Positions 8,353-16,601 of a stretch of DNA of 64,000 nucleotides are shown here, piece by piece. Source of the stretch: Paenibacillus spongiae (GTDB lineage: Bacteria > Bacillota > Bacilli > Paenibacillales > Paenibacillaceae); contig NZ_CP091430.1 in the NCBI RefSeq assembly GCF_024734895.1, forward strand, positions 4,792,501 to 4,856,500, written 5' to 3'. The position numbers were made by a program, and so were the translations under genes. Under the pieces are notes generated by a model, which had not been told where the DNA came from, did not search any database, and was given only the letters and a program-made list of their open reading frames with translations. The number at the start of each line of letters is the position of its first letter. The first letter of the stretch is position 1.

Positions 8353-9717
8353 TTAGAGGTTTTGTTGGGCTTTTTTCATTTGCTCCGGGTAGCCGAATGT
8401 ACCGTGCTCGGACAGGTCAAGACCGATAATTTCTTGTTCTTCCGTTACCCTGAAGCCCATAACGGCCTTCATGACGCCTAGAATAAGGAAGGAAGCCGCA
8501 AGCACGTATGCCCCGCACACGACGACAGATTCGAATTGCACCCACAGCTGATGCCAGCTGCCCGTATCGATAAGGCCGCCTTGCCCGACGCCTACTTTAT
8601 CCGCCAGCACTTGCGTGGCGAAGATGCCGTTGGCAAGCGTCCCCCAGATCCCGGCTGCGCCGTGAACCGATAATGCATAGATCGGATCGTCGATTTTCAT
8701 TTTTTCGAAAAATTTGACACAATAGAATACCAGGACGCCTGCAACAAGACCGATTACGACCGCAGCCCATGGATCGACGAAGGCACAGGAGGCCGTGATT
8801 GCTACCAGGCCGGCAAGACCGCCGTTCAGCGTTGCCGTAATGTCCGCTTTCCCGGATACAAGCCACGAGATCAGAAGGGCCGCGACAGCGCCCGCTGCAG
8901 CGCCCAGCTGGGTATTGAAAGCAACATAACCGAAGAATCCATCGCCGACGCTTACTGCGCTCCCTGCATTGAAACCAAACCAGCCTACCCACAGCAGCAG
9001 TACCGACAGGGCGCTGAATACTTGGTTATGACCCAGAATTTCGTTAGCGGAGCCGTCTTTGTTAAATTTACCGATACGAGGCTTGAGCAGAACGGTCGCT
9101 GCGAATGCTGCCAGAGCACCCGTCAAGTGAACCACCGTAGAACCGGCGTAATCCTGCGCGCCGTCTTCCGCGAGCCAGCCGCCGCCCCAAATCCAGTGTG
9201 CGATAACCGGGTAAATGACCGAGGTGAACAATAATGTAAATACCAGGTAAGAGGATAGCTTCGCTCGTTCCGCGAACCCGCCCCATGCGATGCTGAGCGC
9301 GATCATGGCGAAAGCAAGCTGGAACAGGAAGTAAATCGTCGAAGGGTAGCTCTCGCCTTCCAATGCGGTCATCGCCGGTTCAAAGAAGAAGCTGCCCCAG
9401 CCAATGACCTTATTCATAGCGGCCTCCGCATTTTCGCCGCCGAACGTAATGCCGTATCCGACGGCCCAATAAACCAAGGAACCTAGACCCACAGTGAAAA
9501 TGGTCTTTCCTGCCACATGCCCTGCATTCTTCATTCGGGTGGATCCGGCTTCGAGAAGAATAAATCCGCCTTGCATAAGCAACACCAATATGAAGGAGAC
9601 CAGAATCCATAATGCGTTTAACCCCATGTCAAGCGTTGTTGCAGATGGATCCGCGAATGACATTGCCGGAAATATCAATGATAATACAATACAGGATAGC
9701 ACAAGCTTTCTGACCAT
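8353..9717 (-). CDS. amt: ammonium transporter (Amt family)
   Basis: 454 residues with a signal-like N-terminus (MVRKLVLSC to about SFADPS) and eleven hydrophobic helices, as in AmtB. Characteristic stretches are visible: GFILLEAGSTRMKNAGH in helix 1-2, VHLTGALAAFAAT (pore His region), and DDPIYALSVHGAAGIWG (second pore His). The frame is open to 9801, but AGGGAG sits 8 nt before ATG 9717 and the protein then begins with the signal peptide. No glnK/PII gene follows, unlike most amt operons. A GlnR/TnrA-type box lies in front of it. Confidence 0.93.
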   Translation of the reverse strand: MVRKLVLSCIVLSLIFPAMSFADPSATTLDMGLNALWILVSFILVLLMQGGFILLEAGSTRMKNAGHVAGKTIFTVGLGSLVYWAVGYGITFGGENAEAAMNKVIGWGSFFFEPAMTALEGESYPSTIYFLFQLAFAMIALSIAWGGFAERAKLSSYLVFTLLFTSVIYPVIAHWIWGGGWLAEDGAQDYAGSTVVHLTGALAAFAATVLLKPRIGKFNKDGSANEILGHNQVFSALSVLLLWVGWFGFNAGSAVSVGDGFFGYVAFNTQLGAAAGAVAALLISWLVSGKADITATLNGGLAGLVAITASCAFVDPWAAVVIGLVAGVLVFYCVKFFEKMKIDDPIYALSVHGAAGIWGTLANGIFATQVLADKVGVGQGGLIDTGSWHQLWVQFESVVVCGAYVLAASFLILGVMKAVMGFRVTEEQEIIGLDLSEHGTFGYPEQMKKAQQNL

Positions 9718-9734
9718 TGAGACCACTCCCTTAA

Positions 9735-9751
9735 TGTTATGTTTCATTACA
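9735..9751. promoter_or_regulatory. GlnR/TnrA-type operator before amt
   Basis: This 17-bp site fits the palindromic consensus TGTNAN7TNACA exactly (TGTTA, 7 nt, TTACA). It lies 18 nt before the amt start and overlaps the proposed -10 box. GlnR and TnrA sites with this consensus control nitrogen genes in Bacillus and Paenibacillus. Confidence 0.75.
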
Positions 9752-9774
9752 TTATACGAAAGACTTAATGTCAT
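9746..9774 (-). promoter_or_regulatory. candidate amt promoter inside the operator
   Basis: On the minus strand ATGACA (9769-9774), 17-nt spacer, TGTAAT (9746-9751); each hexamer is one mismatch from consensus. The -10 box is half of the GlnR/TnrA box. An alternative -10 TATAAT at 9751-9756 has no -35 at good spacing. Confidence 0.45.
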
Positions 9775-10019
9775 TATATTCAGTAGTTCTTCCTTTGACA
9801 AGTTGAAATGAAGGGTTTTTTACAAAAATATCTAACATTGAATAATGGAATGGACTCTATTGTTAAGTTTTTGCACTATTATACTTTAAAAACCGATGTC
9901 ATGTCAGATTATTGATCGTGTTTTATCCAATCCGCCCCCCATATCTTATTCATTTCGCAGCCTAATCAGAACAATCCATGTCAGGTTTATTGCCGGAATA
10001 AAAATTAAAAGCATAACGT
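9775..10019. other. AT-rich amt-merR intergenic region
   Basis: Non-coding, clearly richer in A+T than the flanking genes. Apart from the amt promoter/operator and the merR promoter on either side I see no conserved structured RNA and no second complete GlnR box. Confidence 0.6.
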
Positions 10020-10049
10020 TTGACTGTATGCTTCGTTATTAGTTATCAT
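10020..10049 (+). promoter_or_regulatory. promoter of the MerR regulator gene
   Basis: TTGACT (10020-10025), 18-nt spacer, TATCAT (10044-10049), followed 56 nt later by the TTG start. Confidence 0.5.
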
Positions 10050-10105
10050 ATATATAGAGAAAAAACCGCACTGTTTTTTTAGATATGGAGAGAGGGTGAA
10101 AGAGG

Positions 10106-10546
10106 TTGGCAGAAAAAAAATTATACCGTATCGGCGAGCTATCGAAGCTAGCTGAGGTCAGCCCGCGCACCATCGACTTTTATACCTCAATCGGCCTGAT
10201 TGCGCCTGACAGCCGCTCAGCCAAAAATTACCGCTTATACAGCGACGAAACCTTGCTGCGTTTGCAACGTATTGTACAAATGAAGAAGGACAAATACTCG
10301 CTTGAAGAAATCAGAACAAGCCTTGAAGAATGGGAGAAGATTTCTTCGGAAGAGCATGTGTCCAGTAAGCTGACGGACCTTGAGCTCCACTTGGAACGAC
10401 TTCAGCGCGAAGTCAAAGAGCTTGAGCCTGTTCTCAGCCAACTAAAGCCCAAGCAAGCCAAGATGATGTTCAAGCGGCTTGTACCCCAAACCGCAGCCTG
10501 CGTTGAAGCTTTAATGCTCCTGCTCAACAAGGGCGGACTCATGTAA
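10106..10546 (+). CDS. MerR family transcriptional regulator
   Basis: 146 residues beginning with a TTG codon behind AGAGGGTG. The N-terminal winged helix-turn-helix is typical (YRIGELSKLAEVSPRTIDFY, then NYRLYSDETLLRLQRI). A long amphipathic coiled coil (~residues 75-125) follows for dimerisation. The C-terminus has one Cys and no metal-binding cluster, so the effector is unknown. The zinc peptidase gene starts 39 nt later and is probably co-transcribed. It is not GlnR or TnrA, whose N-termini differ. Confidence 0.88.
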   Translation: MAEKKLYRIGELSKLAEVSPRTIDFYTSIGLIAPDSRSAKNYRLYSDETLLRLQRIVQMKKDKYSLEEIRTSLEEWEKISSEEHVSSKLTDLELHLERLQREVKELEPVLSQLKPKQAKMMFKRLVPQTAACVEALMLLLNKGGLM

Positions 10547-10585
10547 GTCACTTACAAACTGCAACTATTAATGGAGGGAACGACC

Positions 10586-11266
10586 ATGTTTTTTCACCCG
10601 ATGGACTTCTTGATTATCATCGCCTTCGGCCTCTCGATCTGGGCTCAATTCCGGGTGCGGGGTACCTTCAACCGATGGTCCGACGTACCGGTCGCAAGCG
10701 GATTAACCGGCTATCAGGCCGCAAGACGCATGCTAGATAATAACGGTCTGCACGATGTGCCCGTCGAGCCGGTGCCTGGTACGCTCAGCGACCACTACGA
10801 TCCGATTCATCGTACGGTAAGGCTCTCCGAGAGCGTGTACTACGAAAGCTCGATCTCGGCCATCTCCGTCGCTTGTCATGAGGTTGGCCATGCAATCCAG
10901 CACAGCGTGCATTATCCGATGTTAGCGCTGCGCCACAGGATGTTCCCGGTCGTTAATTTCGCTTCCGGTTTCGCTCCTTTCCTGTTGATCGCCGGCTTCC
11001 TGTTTAACTTTACAGGGCTGATCGGACTAGGGATTATCTTCTTCTCCGCGGCAGTCGCGTTTCAATTGGTTACCCTGCCGGTCGAATTCAATGCAAGTAA
11101 TCGCGCACGTGACATTATGGTTGCAGAGGGCTTTATCGCCAATGAGGAAGAACGCGGGGTCGCCAAGGTGCTCAATGCTGCCGCGCTTACTTACGTCGCA
11201 GCCGCATTGATCTCCCTGCTGGAGCTCGTCAAGTATATTATGATCTTCACGCAGAACCGGGATTAA
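10586..11266 (+). CDS. membrane-bound neutral zinc metallopeptidase (YugP family)
   Basis: 226 residues with the HEVGH zinc motif (~residue 96, preceded by SVAC) and three to four hydrophobic helices: N-terminal, two in the middle and one C-terminal. This matches the YugP-type putative neutral zinc peptidases. An earlier in-frame ATG (10571) is rejected because the GGAGGG ribosome-binding site lies between it and ATG 10586. The substrate is unknown; co-transcription with the MerR gene suggests an inducible role. Confidence 0.85.
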   Translation: MFFHPMDFLIIIAFGLSIWAQFRVRGTFNRWSDVPVASGLTGYQAARRMLDNNGLHDVPVEPVPGTLSDHYDPIHRTVRLSESVYYESSISAISVACHEVGHAIQHSVHYPMLALRHRMFPVVNFASGFAPFLLIAGFLFNFTGLIGLGIIFFSAAVAFQLVTLPVEFNASNRARDIMVAEGFIANEEERGVAKVLNAAALTYVAAALISLLELVKYIMIFTQNRD

Positions 11267-11283
11267 CCGTTCCAACCCTATTG

Positions 11284-11318
11284 AAGAGGCGGATTCTTAG
11301 GAATCCGCCTCTTTCTTA
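11284..11318 (+). terminator. terminator of the merR-zinc peptidase transcript
   Basis: A 13-bp perfect stem (11284-11296 with 11301-11313), TTAG tetraloop, T-rich tail. Confidence 0.9.
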
Positions 11319-11331
11319 TTCCCCTTATTTA

Positions 11332-11388
11332 AAGGGGGCTGAACGGCGCCTCAAGTCATGTTCGACTCTCGGCTCGTACAGCCCCCTT
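11332..11388. repeat. long-loop inverted repeat below the chemoreceptor gene
   Basis: A 10-bp perfect inverted repeat (AAGGGGGCTG 11332-11341 with 11379-11388), 37-nt loop. It lies just after the chemoreceptor stop codon on the minus strand and may end that transcript, though no long T run follows. Confidence 0.5.
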
Positions 11389-11399
11389 GTTTATGCCAC

Positions 11400-13520
11400 C
11401 TATGAGGTTCTGAACCTCGACAACGATTCTTTCAATTCCTTCGATACCGTCTCCAGCTTATCCGAAAGCTTGACCAGTCCTTCACTGATATTCGTTTGTT
11501 CATTGCTCAGCGACGCGACTTCTTCCGAGGTTGCAGACGATTCTTCCGCAACTGCGCTTACGTTGCCCATCGCTTCAGACAATACGACTTGGGAATGCTC
11601 CAGGACCGTAATGGACTCCGTAACGGATTGCAGACGCTGCACGAACTCGCCCATCTGGCTTTGAACCGTCAAGAAAATTTGGTTCGCTTCTTTCACTGAA
11701 CCGATCTGCTCCTGGAAGATCGGGTAAGCATTCGACAATACTTGGACGGTTTCGTCGATCTCTTTTTGAATGGTCTCCGTAATTTGGCCGACGATATCAA
11801 TCGACTGCCTGGATTGATCGGCTAGTTTCCGAATTTCATCGGCGACTACCATGAAGCCCTTGCCAGCCGTGCCCGCACGAGCCGCCTCAATCGTTGCATT
11901 GAGAGAAAGTATATTCGTCTGCTTCGAAATATTGTTCAGCATATCCAGAATTTTGCGGATGGATCGGGTGCTTTCTTTCAGACGGTCGACCTTCTCGACC
12001 ATGGAGCGGATCATTTCTTCGGTTAGTCCCGTCTTCTCAATAAGAATATTCATGTAGGACGTACCCTGCTGACTTGCCATCTCCACTTCCATCGCTGCCG
12101 AACCCATTTGACCATTGGCGCTCATTACTTGATTCATCTGCTGCCCCATATCGCCGGTCAAATCGCTTCCCTTCTCCGCTTCAACCGCCAGACTTGTTGC
12201 GCCGTTAGCGATCTCTTCCGTCGCAACGGCGATTTCCTTCGCGGATATCGCGGTTTTCTTCGAAGCATCCGCCAGATCGCCTGCCGTATTAAGCACATCC
12301 TGGGCGGACTGGTTCGTTTGATTCACAAGCTCCGTAATCTGAGTCATCATTTGATTGAAGCTTTGCGATAACTGGCCGATCTCGTCTTTGCCCTTGAAGT
12401 CGGAGCGTACCGACAGGTTGCCTTGTTCCCCTTCATTCATCAGGTTGCGAAGCTTAACGAGCGGTATTGCCACCATGCGAATGACGAAGATCCCGATACC
12501 GATAGCCAGAAGCGCTGCAAGACCGGCTATGATCCACGTCATGCCTTGAATTCTGCCCGCATCCTTCACCAGCTCGTGAACCGGAACCGCCCCCAACAAG
12601 CGCCAATTCATCGAATCGAAGTTATTATAGATGGCTAGTACGTCCTCGCCAGCATTGTCGGTGGCTTCGAAAGCGTCCTTCGTCTTCTTCTTATCGAATT
12701 TCGGAAGGGTTACCTCGGCAGGTTTGCCTACATGCTCCAGATCTGTATCGTAAACAATTTTATTATCCGAATCGATGATCGTGATTTTGCTGCCTTCGCC
12801 GATATTAAGGTCCTCGAGCTGGCTTGTTAACTGCTTCAAATGAATTTCCAAGGCAAGGACAAAGTTGCCTTCGTTGGTCGAGGTGTTCTTAATAAGACGC
12901 GAAAGCGCGAATGTTGGAGCACCCGAGTTACTCAATCCTTTGGGCTGAACAGGGATCCACAGGACCCGGCCATCCTGCTCTACGACTTGCTTGAACCAAT
13001 CGGTTTGTTGCGCATTCTCGATCGACGTTCCATTCGCGATCGTAGGCTTCCCCTCCTGGAGAGGAATCAGATTGACGCTGGCTACCGTCTGGTTACCCAT
13101 TATGTACATCATAAGGCTGTCCGTAATTTTGCGTACAGCTTCGAATTTGGTATATTCATCCGTTGAGTTCATGACGACCTGCATCTGAGCCTGTAAGGAT
13201 TTATCCAGCATCATCTGCATGGACAGGTCTTCATAATTCTGAAACATCAGATCAAGCTTTCCGGTCGATTGCCCAAGAGCGACTGTACTGAATTCCGAAA
13301 CCTTTTTCTTAATAATCGATTTCGACGTCGAATAGGAAGATAAACCTACAACAAGCACACACAGCAATATGGCGGAGAAAATAATGAAGAACAGCTTCAC
13401 TCCGACGGATTTCATGGGACTGCTTATGTTAATCCCATTGCGTGTCGACTTGTAGAACGCGCTTACACTTTTCATGCTTTCTGCTTTCGATTTGACTTTT
13501 TTCTTTTCTTTCGATTTCAT
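11400..13520 (-). CDS. methyl-accepting chemotaxis protein
   Basis: 706 residues. A ~35-residue basic cytoplasmic N-terminus precedes TM1 (~residues 43-63). An extracellular double-Cache-like ligand domain (~residues 65-320) carries features such as WFKQVVEQ and [10 protein letters not shown]2 lies at ~325-347. A HAMP domain follows, then the methyl-accepting signalling region with the hairpin tip ([20 protein letters not shown]) and [11 protein letters not shown]. It senses a small extracellular ligand and signals to CheA/CheW; the ligand is unknown. AGGTGG lies 9 nt before ATG 13520. The C-terminus has no CheR-binding pentapeptide. Confidence 0.93.
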   Translation of the reverse strand: MKSKEKKKVKSKAESMKSVSAFYKSTRNGINISSPMKSVGVKLFFIIFSAILLCVLVVGLSSYSTSKSIIKKKVSEFSTVALGQSTGKLDLMFQNYEDLSMQMMLDKSLQAQMQVVMNSTDEYTKFEAVRKITDSLMMYIMGNQTVASVNLIPLQEGKPTIANGTSIENAQQTDWFKQVVEQDGRVLWIPVQPKGLSNSGAPTFALSRLIKNTSTNEGNFVLALEIHLKQLTSQLEDLNIGEGSKITIIDSDNKIVYDTDLEHVGKPAEVTLPKFDKKKTKDAFEATDNAGEDVLAIYNNFDSMNWRLLGAVPVHELVKDAGRIQGMTWIIAGLAALLAIGIGIFVIRMVAIPLVKLRNLMNEGEQGNLSVRSDFKGKDEIGQLSQSFNQMMTQITELVNQTNQSAQDVLNTAGDLADASKKTAISAKEIAVATEEIANGATSLAVEAEKGSDLTGDMGQQMNQVMSANGQMGSAAMEVEMASQQGTSYMNILIEKTGLTEEMIRSMVEKVDRLKESTRSIRKILDMLNNISKQTNILSLNATIEAARAGTAGKGFMVVADEIRKLADQSRQSIDIVGQITETIQKEIDETVQVLSNAYPIFQEQIGSVKEANQIFLTVQSQMGEFVQRLQSVTESITVLEHSQVVLSEAMGNVSAVAEESSATSEEVASLSNEQTNISEGLVKLSDKLETVSKELKESLSRFRTS

Positions 13521-13703
13521 CGCGGAACACCACCTGGTATTTTAATCTTATATATTATGTTGATCTTACATCCTATTACAGCTTGATTGCGGCGATATGC
13601 AGCCCCGATCCCCCGTCAAATCCATTTCAGCCATTCAAAATTACGAAGCCTCCTATTTTCTATGAGTCTTTGTACACAAATGCCATTTCATCGCCTATCT
13701 CGT
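13521..13703 (-). other. long 5' leader of the chemoreceptor gene
   Basis: About 180 nt between the proposed sigma-D -10 box and the start codon. I see the ribosome-binding site but no recognised riboswitch and no other gene. Confidence 0.5.
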
Positions 13704-13731
13704 ATATCGGCGGTTTAAGACAATAAAGTTA
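13704..13731 (-). promoter_or_regulatory. sigma-D-type promoter of the chemoreceptor gene
   Basis: The minus strand has CTAAC, with TAAC at 13728-13731, a 16-nt spacer and GCCGATAT (13704-13711). The -10 octamer is an exact match to the Bacillus sigma-D consensus, and the -35 differs by one base from TAAA. Motility and chemotaxis genes commonly use this sigma factor. Confidence 0.65.
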
Positions 13732-13759
13732 GAACAAATGCAGAATTAGTTCCAGAAAA

Positions 13760-13850
13760 AAAACCTCCTTCAGGCCATTAGACCGATATATCGGATAGGT
13801 CCGGAGAACCCCTTGGAAGCGGCAAGCGGGTTTGACTTCTCAGTCAAGCC
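13760..13850 (-). other. structured non-coding stretch upstream of the chemoreceptor promoter
   Basis: Read on the minus strand: a TTGACT/AGTCAA stem closed by a GAGA (GNRA-type) loop (13835-13850), then the palindrome CCGATATATCGG (13783-13794), then GGAGG followed by eight T (13760-13767). This resembles a folded RNA ending in a terminator, but I match it to no known class. Confidence 0.35.
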
Positions 13851-13863
13851 TATTTCGTGCCTC

Positions 13864-13912
13864 GCAAAAAAAAAACAAAACAAGCCCGGAACCGTTTCAG
13901 GATCCAGGCTTG
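13864..13912 (-). terminator. terminator of mltG
   Basis: On the minus strand CAAGCCTGGATCC pairs with GGTTCCGGGCTTG (13900-13912 with 13881-13893), followed by TTTTG and ten T. Confidence 0.9.
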
Positions 13913-13929
13913 TCTCATGTTGAATGCCT

Positions 13930-15057
13930 CTATTGCGAGGATTCTTTGCTATTGCGAATATTTTTATTATGCTCCTTTAGTGTACGGGCGAACAGATGCT
14001 TGTTGCTGCCGTCTTTCTTGGTCACATAATACAGATAATCCGTCTTCTCCGGAAAGAGAGCCGCTTCAATCGATTTCATGCTCGGCGAAGCAATCGGCCC
14101 TGGCGGGAGACCCTTGATTTGATACGTATTGTAGGGGCTGTCCACGAGCAGGTCTTTCTCAAACAAACGCTCCTTGGGCTTGTCCAACGAGTATTGAACG
14201 GTCGCGTCGATTTGCAGCGGCATCTTCTTCGCCAAACGGTTGTAGATGATGCCGGCAACGATCGGCCGTTCTTCGTCCACAACAACCTCGCGTTCCACCA
14301 ACGAGGCGATCGTCATGAGCTGATGAAAATCGATGTTCAGATCGGCAAGCGTATCATCCCAGTTCTCAGGAAGCGTGTTCAGCTTGCGGTCCAGCTCCTT
14401 CAGCATCCGCTCGATAATCATTTCCGGCGTGCTGCCCTTCTCTAATTCATACGTTTCCGGGAACATGTAGCCTTCCAGACGATGCTTGATTTGTTTGTTA
14501 TTCTTCGGAATCGACCGGACCGCTTCCGCATCGCCCCACGTCTTATCCGAGTTCGCCAGCTTCAGGAAGGAATCGCGGTCAACGATGCCCGCTTTGCTAA
14601 GTGTATCGGCAATCTGTTCCACCGTATATCCTTCCGGAATGGTGAAGCGTATCGTTTCTTCCTTCAACGTTTCGCCGGCGTTCAGCTTATTTATAATAGC
14701 TGTCTTATCCATGCCCGGTTTCAATTCATAGACACCGGCCTGGAAGCGCGGTCCTTCATCCTTCAGGCGCAAATAGTATTTGAACAGGAATGAATCGCGA
14801 ATGATACCTTCATTCTCGAGAACTTCGGCAAACTTGAACGGCGACATCCCTTGCTTCAGCTCCACTTGCTTGACTTCACCCGCAGATGTCGGTCGTAAGC
14901 CGTTCCAAATATAGAATGCAGCACCGCCTACGATGAGTACCATGACGGAAAGGATCGAGACGATGACCCATAGTGTAATGACCGCTCGACTCGGTGCTGC
15001 ATTGCGCTTCTTCTTGACCGGCTTCCCTTCACCCGGCTGCCTCTCTTTATAATTCAA
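13930..15057 (-). CDS. mltG: endolytic transglycosylase MltG (YceG-like)
   Basis: 375 residues. Cleaves nascent peptidoglycan strands at the membrane, setting glycan length. A basic N-terminus and one transmembrane helix (~residues 22-45) anchor the YceG domain outside. The catalytic region LVEREVVVDEERP (Glu) and the conserved YNTYQIKGLPPGPIASP stretch near the C-terminus are present. I chose TTG 15057 because GGAGG lies 7 nt before it; TTG 15063 is too close to that site. It lies below the alaS-ruvX cluster, separated by a terminator. Confidence 0.92.
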   Translation of the reverse strand: MNYKERQPGEGKPVKKKRNAAPSRAVITLWVIVSILSVMVLIVGGAAFYIWNGLRPTSAGEVKQVELKQGMSPFKFAEVLENEGIIRDSFLFKYYLRLKDEGPRFQAGVYELKPGMDKTAIINKLNAGETLKEETIRFTIPEGYTVEQIADTLSKAGIVDRDSFLKLANSDKTWGDAEAVRSIPKNNKQIKHRLEGYMFPETYELEKGSTPEMIIERMLKELDRKLNTLPENWDDTLADLNIDFHQLMTIASLVEREVVVDEERPIVAGIIYNRLAKKMPLQIDATVQYSLDKPKERLFEKDLLVDSPYNTYQIKGLPPGPIASPSMKSIEAALFPEKTDYLYYVTKKDGSNKHLFARTLKEHNKNIRNSKESSQ

Positions 15058-15142
15058 CGCCAATCCTCCGTTTCAACCAACATATGCCATGCTCATCAAG
15101 CAGCAACAGTATTTCTGTTAAACTCAAACAGGTTATAACGCT

Positions 15143-15168
15143 GAAAAAAGGGCGGTTTGCACCGCCCT
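15143..15168 (-). terminator. terminator after the DUF1292 genes
   Basis: Minus-strand stem AGGGCGG/CCGCCCT (15162-15168 with 15149-15155), TGCAAA loop, six T. It separates the alaS-ireB-ruvX-DUF1292 cluster from mltG. Confidence 0.9.
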
Positions 15169-15197
15169 CCTTCTTACTATTCATGAAACCGTGCCGT

Positions 15198-15497
15198 TTA
15201 AGGTCTTTCGTCGCTTATAAACAGCAGATCGTCGTAAGCTTCCGCGACTGATTCCCATTCATCTTCATCTTCGATGGATTCAAGCTCCGGCTCGGATTGG
15301 TCCGAGGTCACGATACGGAAGAAAGCCACCTCATCTTCCTTGCGCATACGTGCGGATTGCAGTCCTGCGTAGGCCCGTTCTCCAAGCTGAAACTCAGCGA
15401 CGATTTGAAATGGTTCCGTGCCGCCATCTTCTCCGATTAATTCGACCTCTTGGCCGAATACATCCTGCAAGACGGTAATTCGCTGCACTGTAGACAC
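15198..15497 (-). CDS. DUF1292 family protein (second copy)
   Basis: 99 residues, very acidic, with the alternating beta-strand pattern of DUF1292 (ITVLQDVFGQEVELI, and EDEDEWESVAEAYDDLL near the end). I chose GTG 15497 because AAAGGGG lies 8 nt upstream; ATG 15515 has no good site. It follows the first DUF1292 gene by 29 nt and shares the EDEEEW-like C-terminal motif with it, so the pair probably arose by duplication. Function unknown. Confidence 0.75.
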   Translation of the reverse strand: MSTVQRITVLQDVFGQEVELIGEDGGTEPFQIVAEFQLGERAYAGLQSARMRKEDEVAFFRIVTSDQSEPELESIEDEDEWESVAEAYDDLLFISDERP

Positions 15498-15526
15498 GCA
15501 AGGCGCCCCTTTCATTTCCGCAGTAA

Positions 15527-15829
15527 TCAGTCTTTCTCCTCGTCAATTTCGCCGAGAAGCGTATTGAACGTCTCTTCGACCATATTCCATTCTTCCTCGT
15601 CTTCGATCGTATAAAGCTTCAGGTCGTCTCCGTCCTCTTCATAACGGAAAGCATAGACCTCATCGGCTTCATCGTCCTCGGATTCCGAAAGCGGAACGAC
15701 CATCATATATTTCTGATCGGAACCGTCTACCTCAAACTTCATGACTACCTCGAACTCTTCCTCATTGCCGTCCTCATCCGGAATATAGATGATTTCCGGC
15801 TCTTCGTATTGCATGTCGTCCTTTGTCAT
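15527..15829 (-). CDS. DUF1292 family protein (YrzB-like)
   Basis: 100 residues, strongly acidic. Core strands (EIIYIPDEDGNEEEFEV, then YMMVVPL) and the C-terminal EDEEEWNMVEETF match the YrzB/DUF1292 family, which follows ruvX in Bacillus. AGGTGAGGG lies 5 nt before ATG 15829. A GTG at 15841 overlapping the ruvX stop is possible but less likely. Function unknown; conserved in this locus across Bacillota. Confidence 0.85.
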   Translation of the reverse strand: MTKDDMQYEEPEIIYIPDEDGNEEEFEVVMKFEVDGSDQKYMMVVPLSESEDDEADEVYAFRYEEDGDDLKLYTIEDEEEWNMVEETFNTLLGEIDEEKD

Positions 15830-15837
15830 CGTTACCC

Positions 15838-16272
15838 TCACCTTTTCGTTTTAGAATCGAGATAATTTTGCAAAATGAGCGTTGCCGCCATTTTGTCCAC
15901 GACCTGCTTTCGCTTCTTACGGCTGACATCTGCCTCCAGCAAGGTACGCTCTGCGGCTACCGTTGTCAGTCGTTCATCCCAAAGGTGAACGGGTACATTT
16001 AGCTTTTGCTGCAAATCTTGTGCGAATGCGATGCAAATTTCGCCACGCGGACCGATGGTACCATTCATGTTCTTCGGTAATCCGACCACGATCTCGCTTA
16101 CTTCATGTTCTTGTAACAGCTTTGCGAAGGTTTCCATCTCGCTGCCATCGCGCCGCTTCTCGACGATGCCGACACCTTGTGCCGTCCAGCCGAAGGCATC
16201 ACTGACGGCAACGCCGATTCTGCGGTCGCCGTAGTCCAGCCCCATGACGCGCATACGTGTTTTCGGCCCCAT
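15838..16272 (-). CDS. ruvX: putative pre-16S rRNA nuclease / Holliday junction resolvase-like YqgF
   Basis: 144 residues, RNase H-like fold. Visible: MGLDYGDRRIGVAVSD (first catalytic Asp), VGLPKNMNGT, and LWDERLTTVAAE with the acidic pair near the C-terminus. In bacteria it trims the 5' end of 16S rRNA. The start is uncertain: ATG 16272 has a weak site, and ATG 16254 begins at the conserved MRVMGLDYG. It lies between ireB and DUF1292, the usual order. Confidence 0.92.
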   Translation of the reverse strand: MGPKTRMRVMGLDYGDRRIGVAVSDAFGWTAQGVGIVEKRRDGSEMETFAKLLQEHEVSEIVVGLPKNMNGTIGPRGEICIAFAQDLQQKLNVPVHLWDERLTTVAAERTLLEADVSRKKRKQVVDKMAATLILQNYLDSKTKR

Positions 16273-16288
16273 TTCTTTACTGCTTCAA

Positions 16289-16552
16289 TTATTGGCGGTG
16301 CTGACTCAAATAGGACCGAACGAGCTCTTCAATCAGCTCGTCACGCTCTTTTCTGCGAATTAAACTTCTGGCATTGTTATGCCGCGGAATGTATGCGGGG
16401 TCTCCGGACAGCAAATAACCGACGATCTGGTTGATCGGATTGTAGTCCTTCTCCTGCAATGCGTCGTATACCGAGAGAATAATCTCTTTCGAAGAAGTTT
16501 CAAGCCCTTCCGCCTTTACGTCGAATTTCATCGTCTTGTCCATGGAACTCAT
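16289..16552 (-). CDS. ireB: IreB family regulatory phosphoprotein (DUF965)
   Basis: 87 residues, the typical size. In Enterococcus IreB is phosphorylated by the Ser/Thr kinase IreK and affects cephalosporin resistance. It carries the family-typical MDKTMKFDV start, [28 protein letters not shown], and [23 protein letters not shown] 16552 is preceded by GAGGTG. It lies between alaS and ruvX as in other Bacillota. Confidence 0.9.
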   Translation of the reverse strand: MSSMDKTMKFDVKAEGLETSSKEIILSVYDALQEKDYNPINQIVGYLLSGDPAYIPRHNNARSLIRRKERDELIEELVRSYLSQHRQ

Positions 16553-16601
16553 CGCCAGCACCTCACTTTCCAAGCCGCTTAACAGCCCATTAATATTCTT
16601 A

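Noticed and set aside
10106..10546. GlnR/TnrA itself
   Set aside because: It is MerR-family but lacks the GlnR N-terminal sequence and C-terminal glutamine synthetase-binding tail.
13760..13850. c-di-GMP-I riboswitch before the chemoreceptor
   Set aside because: The order of GNRA stem and AAACC/receptor elements does not fit the GEMM consensus.
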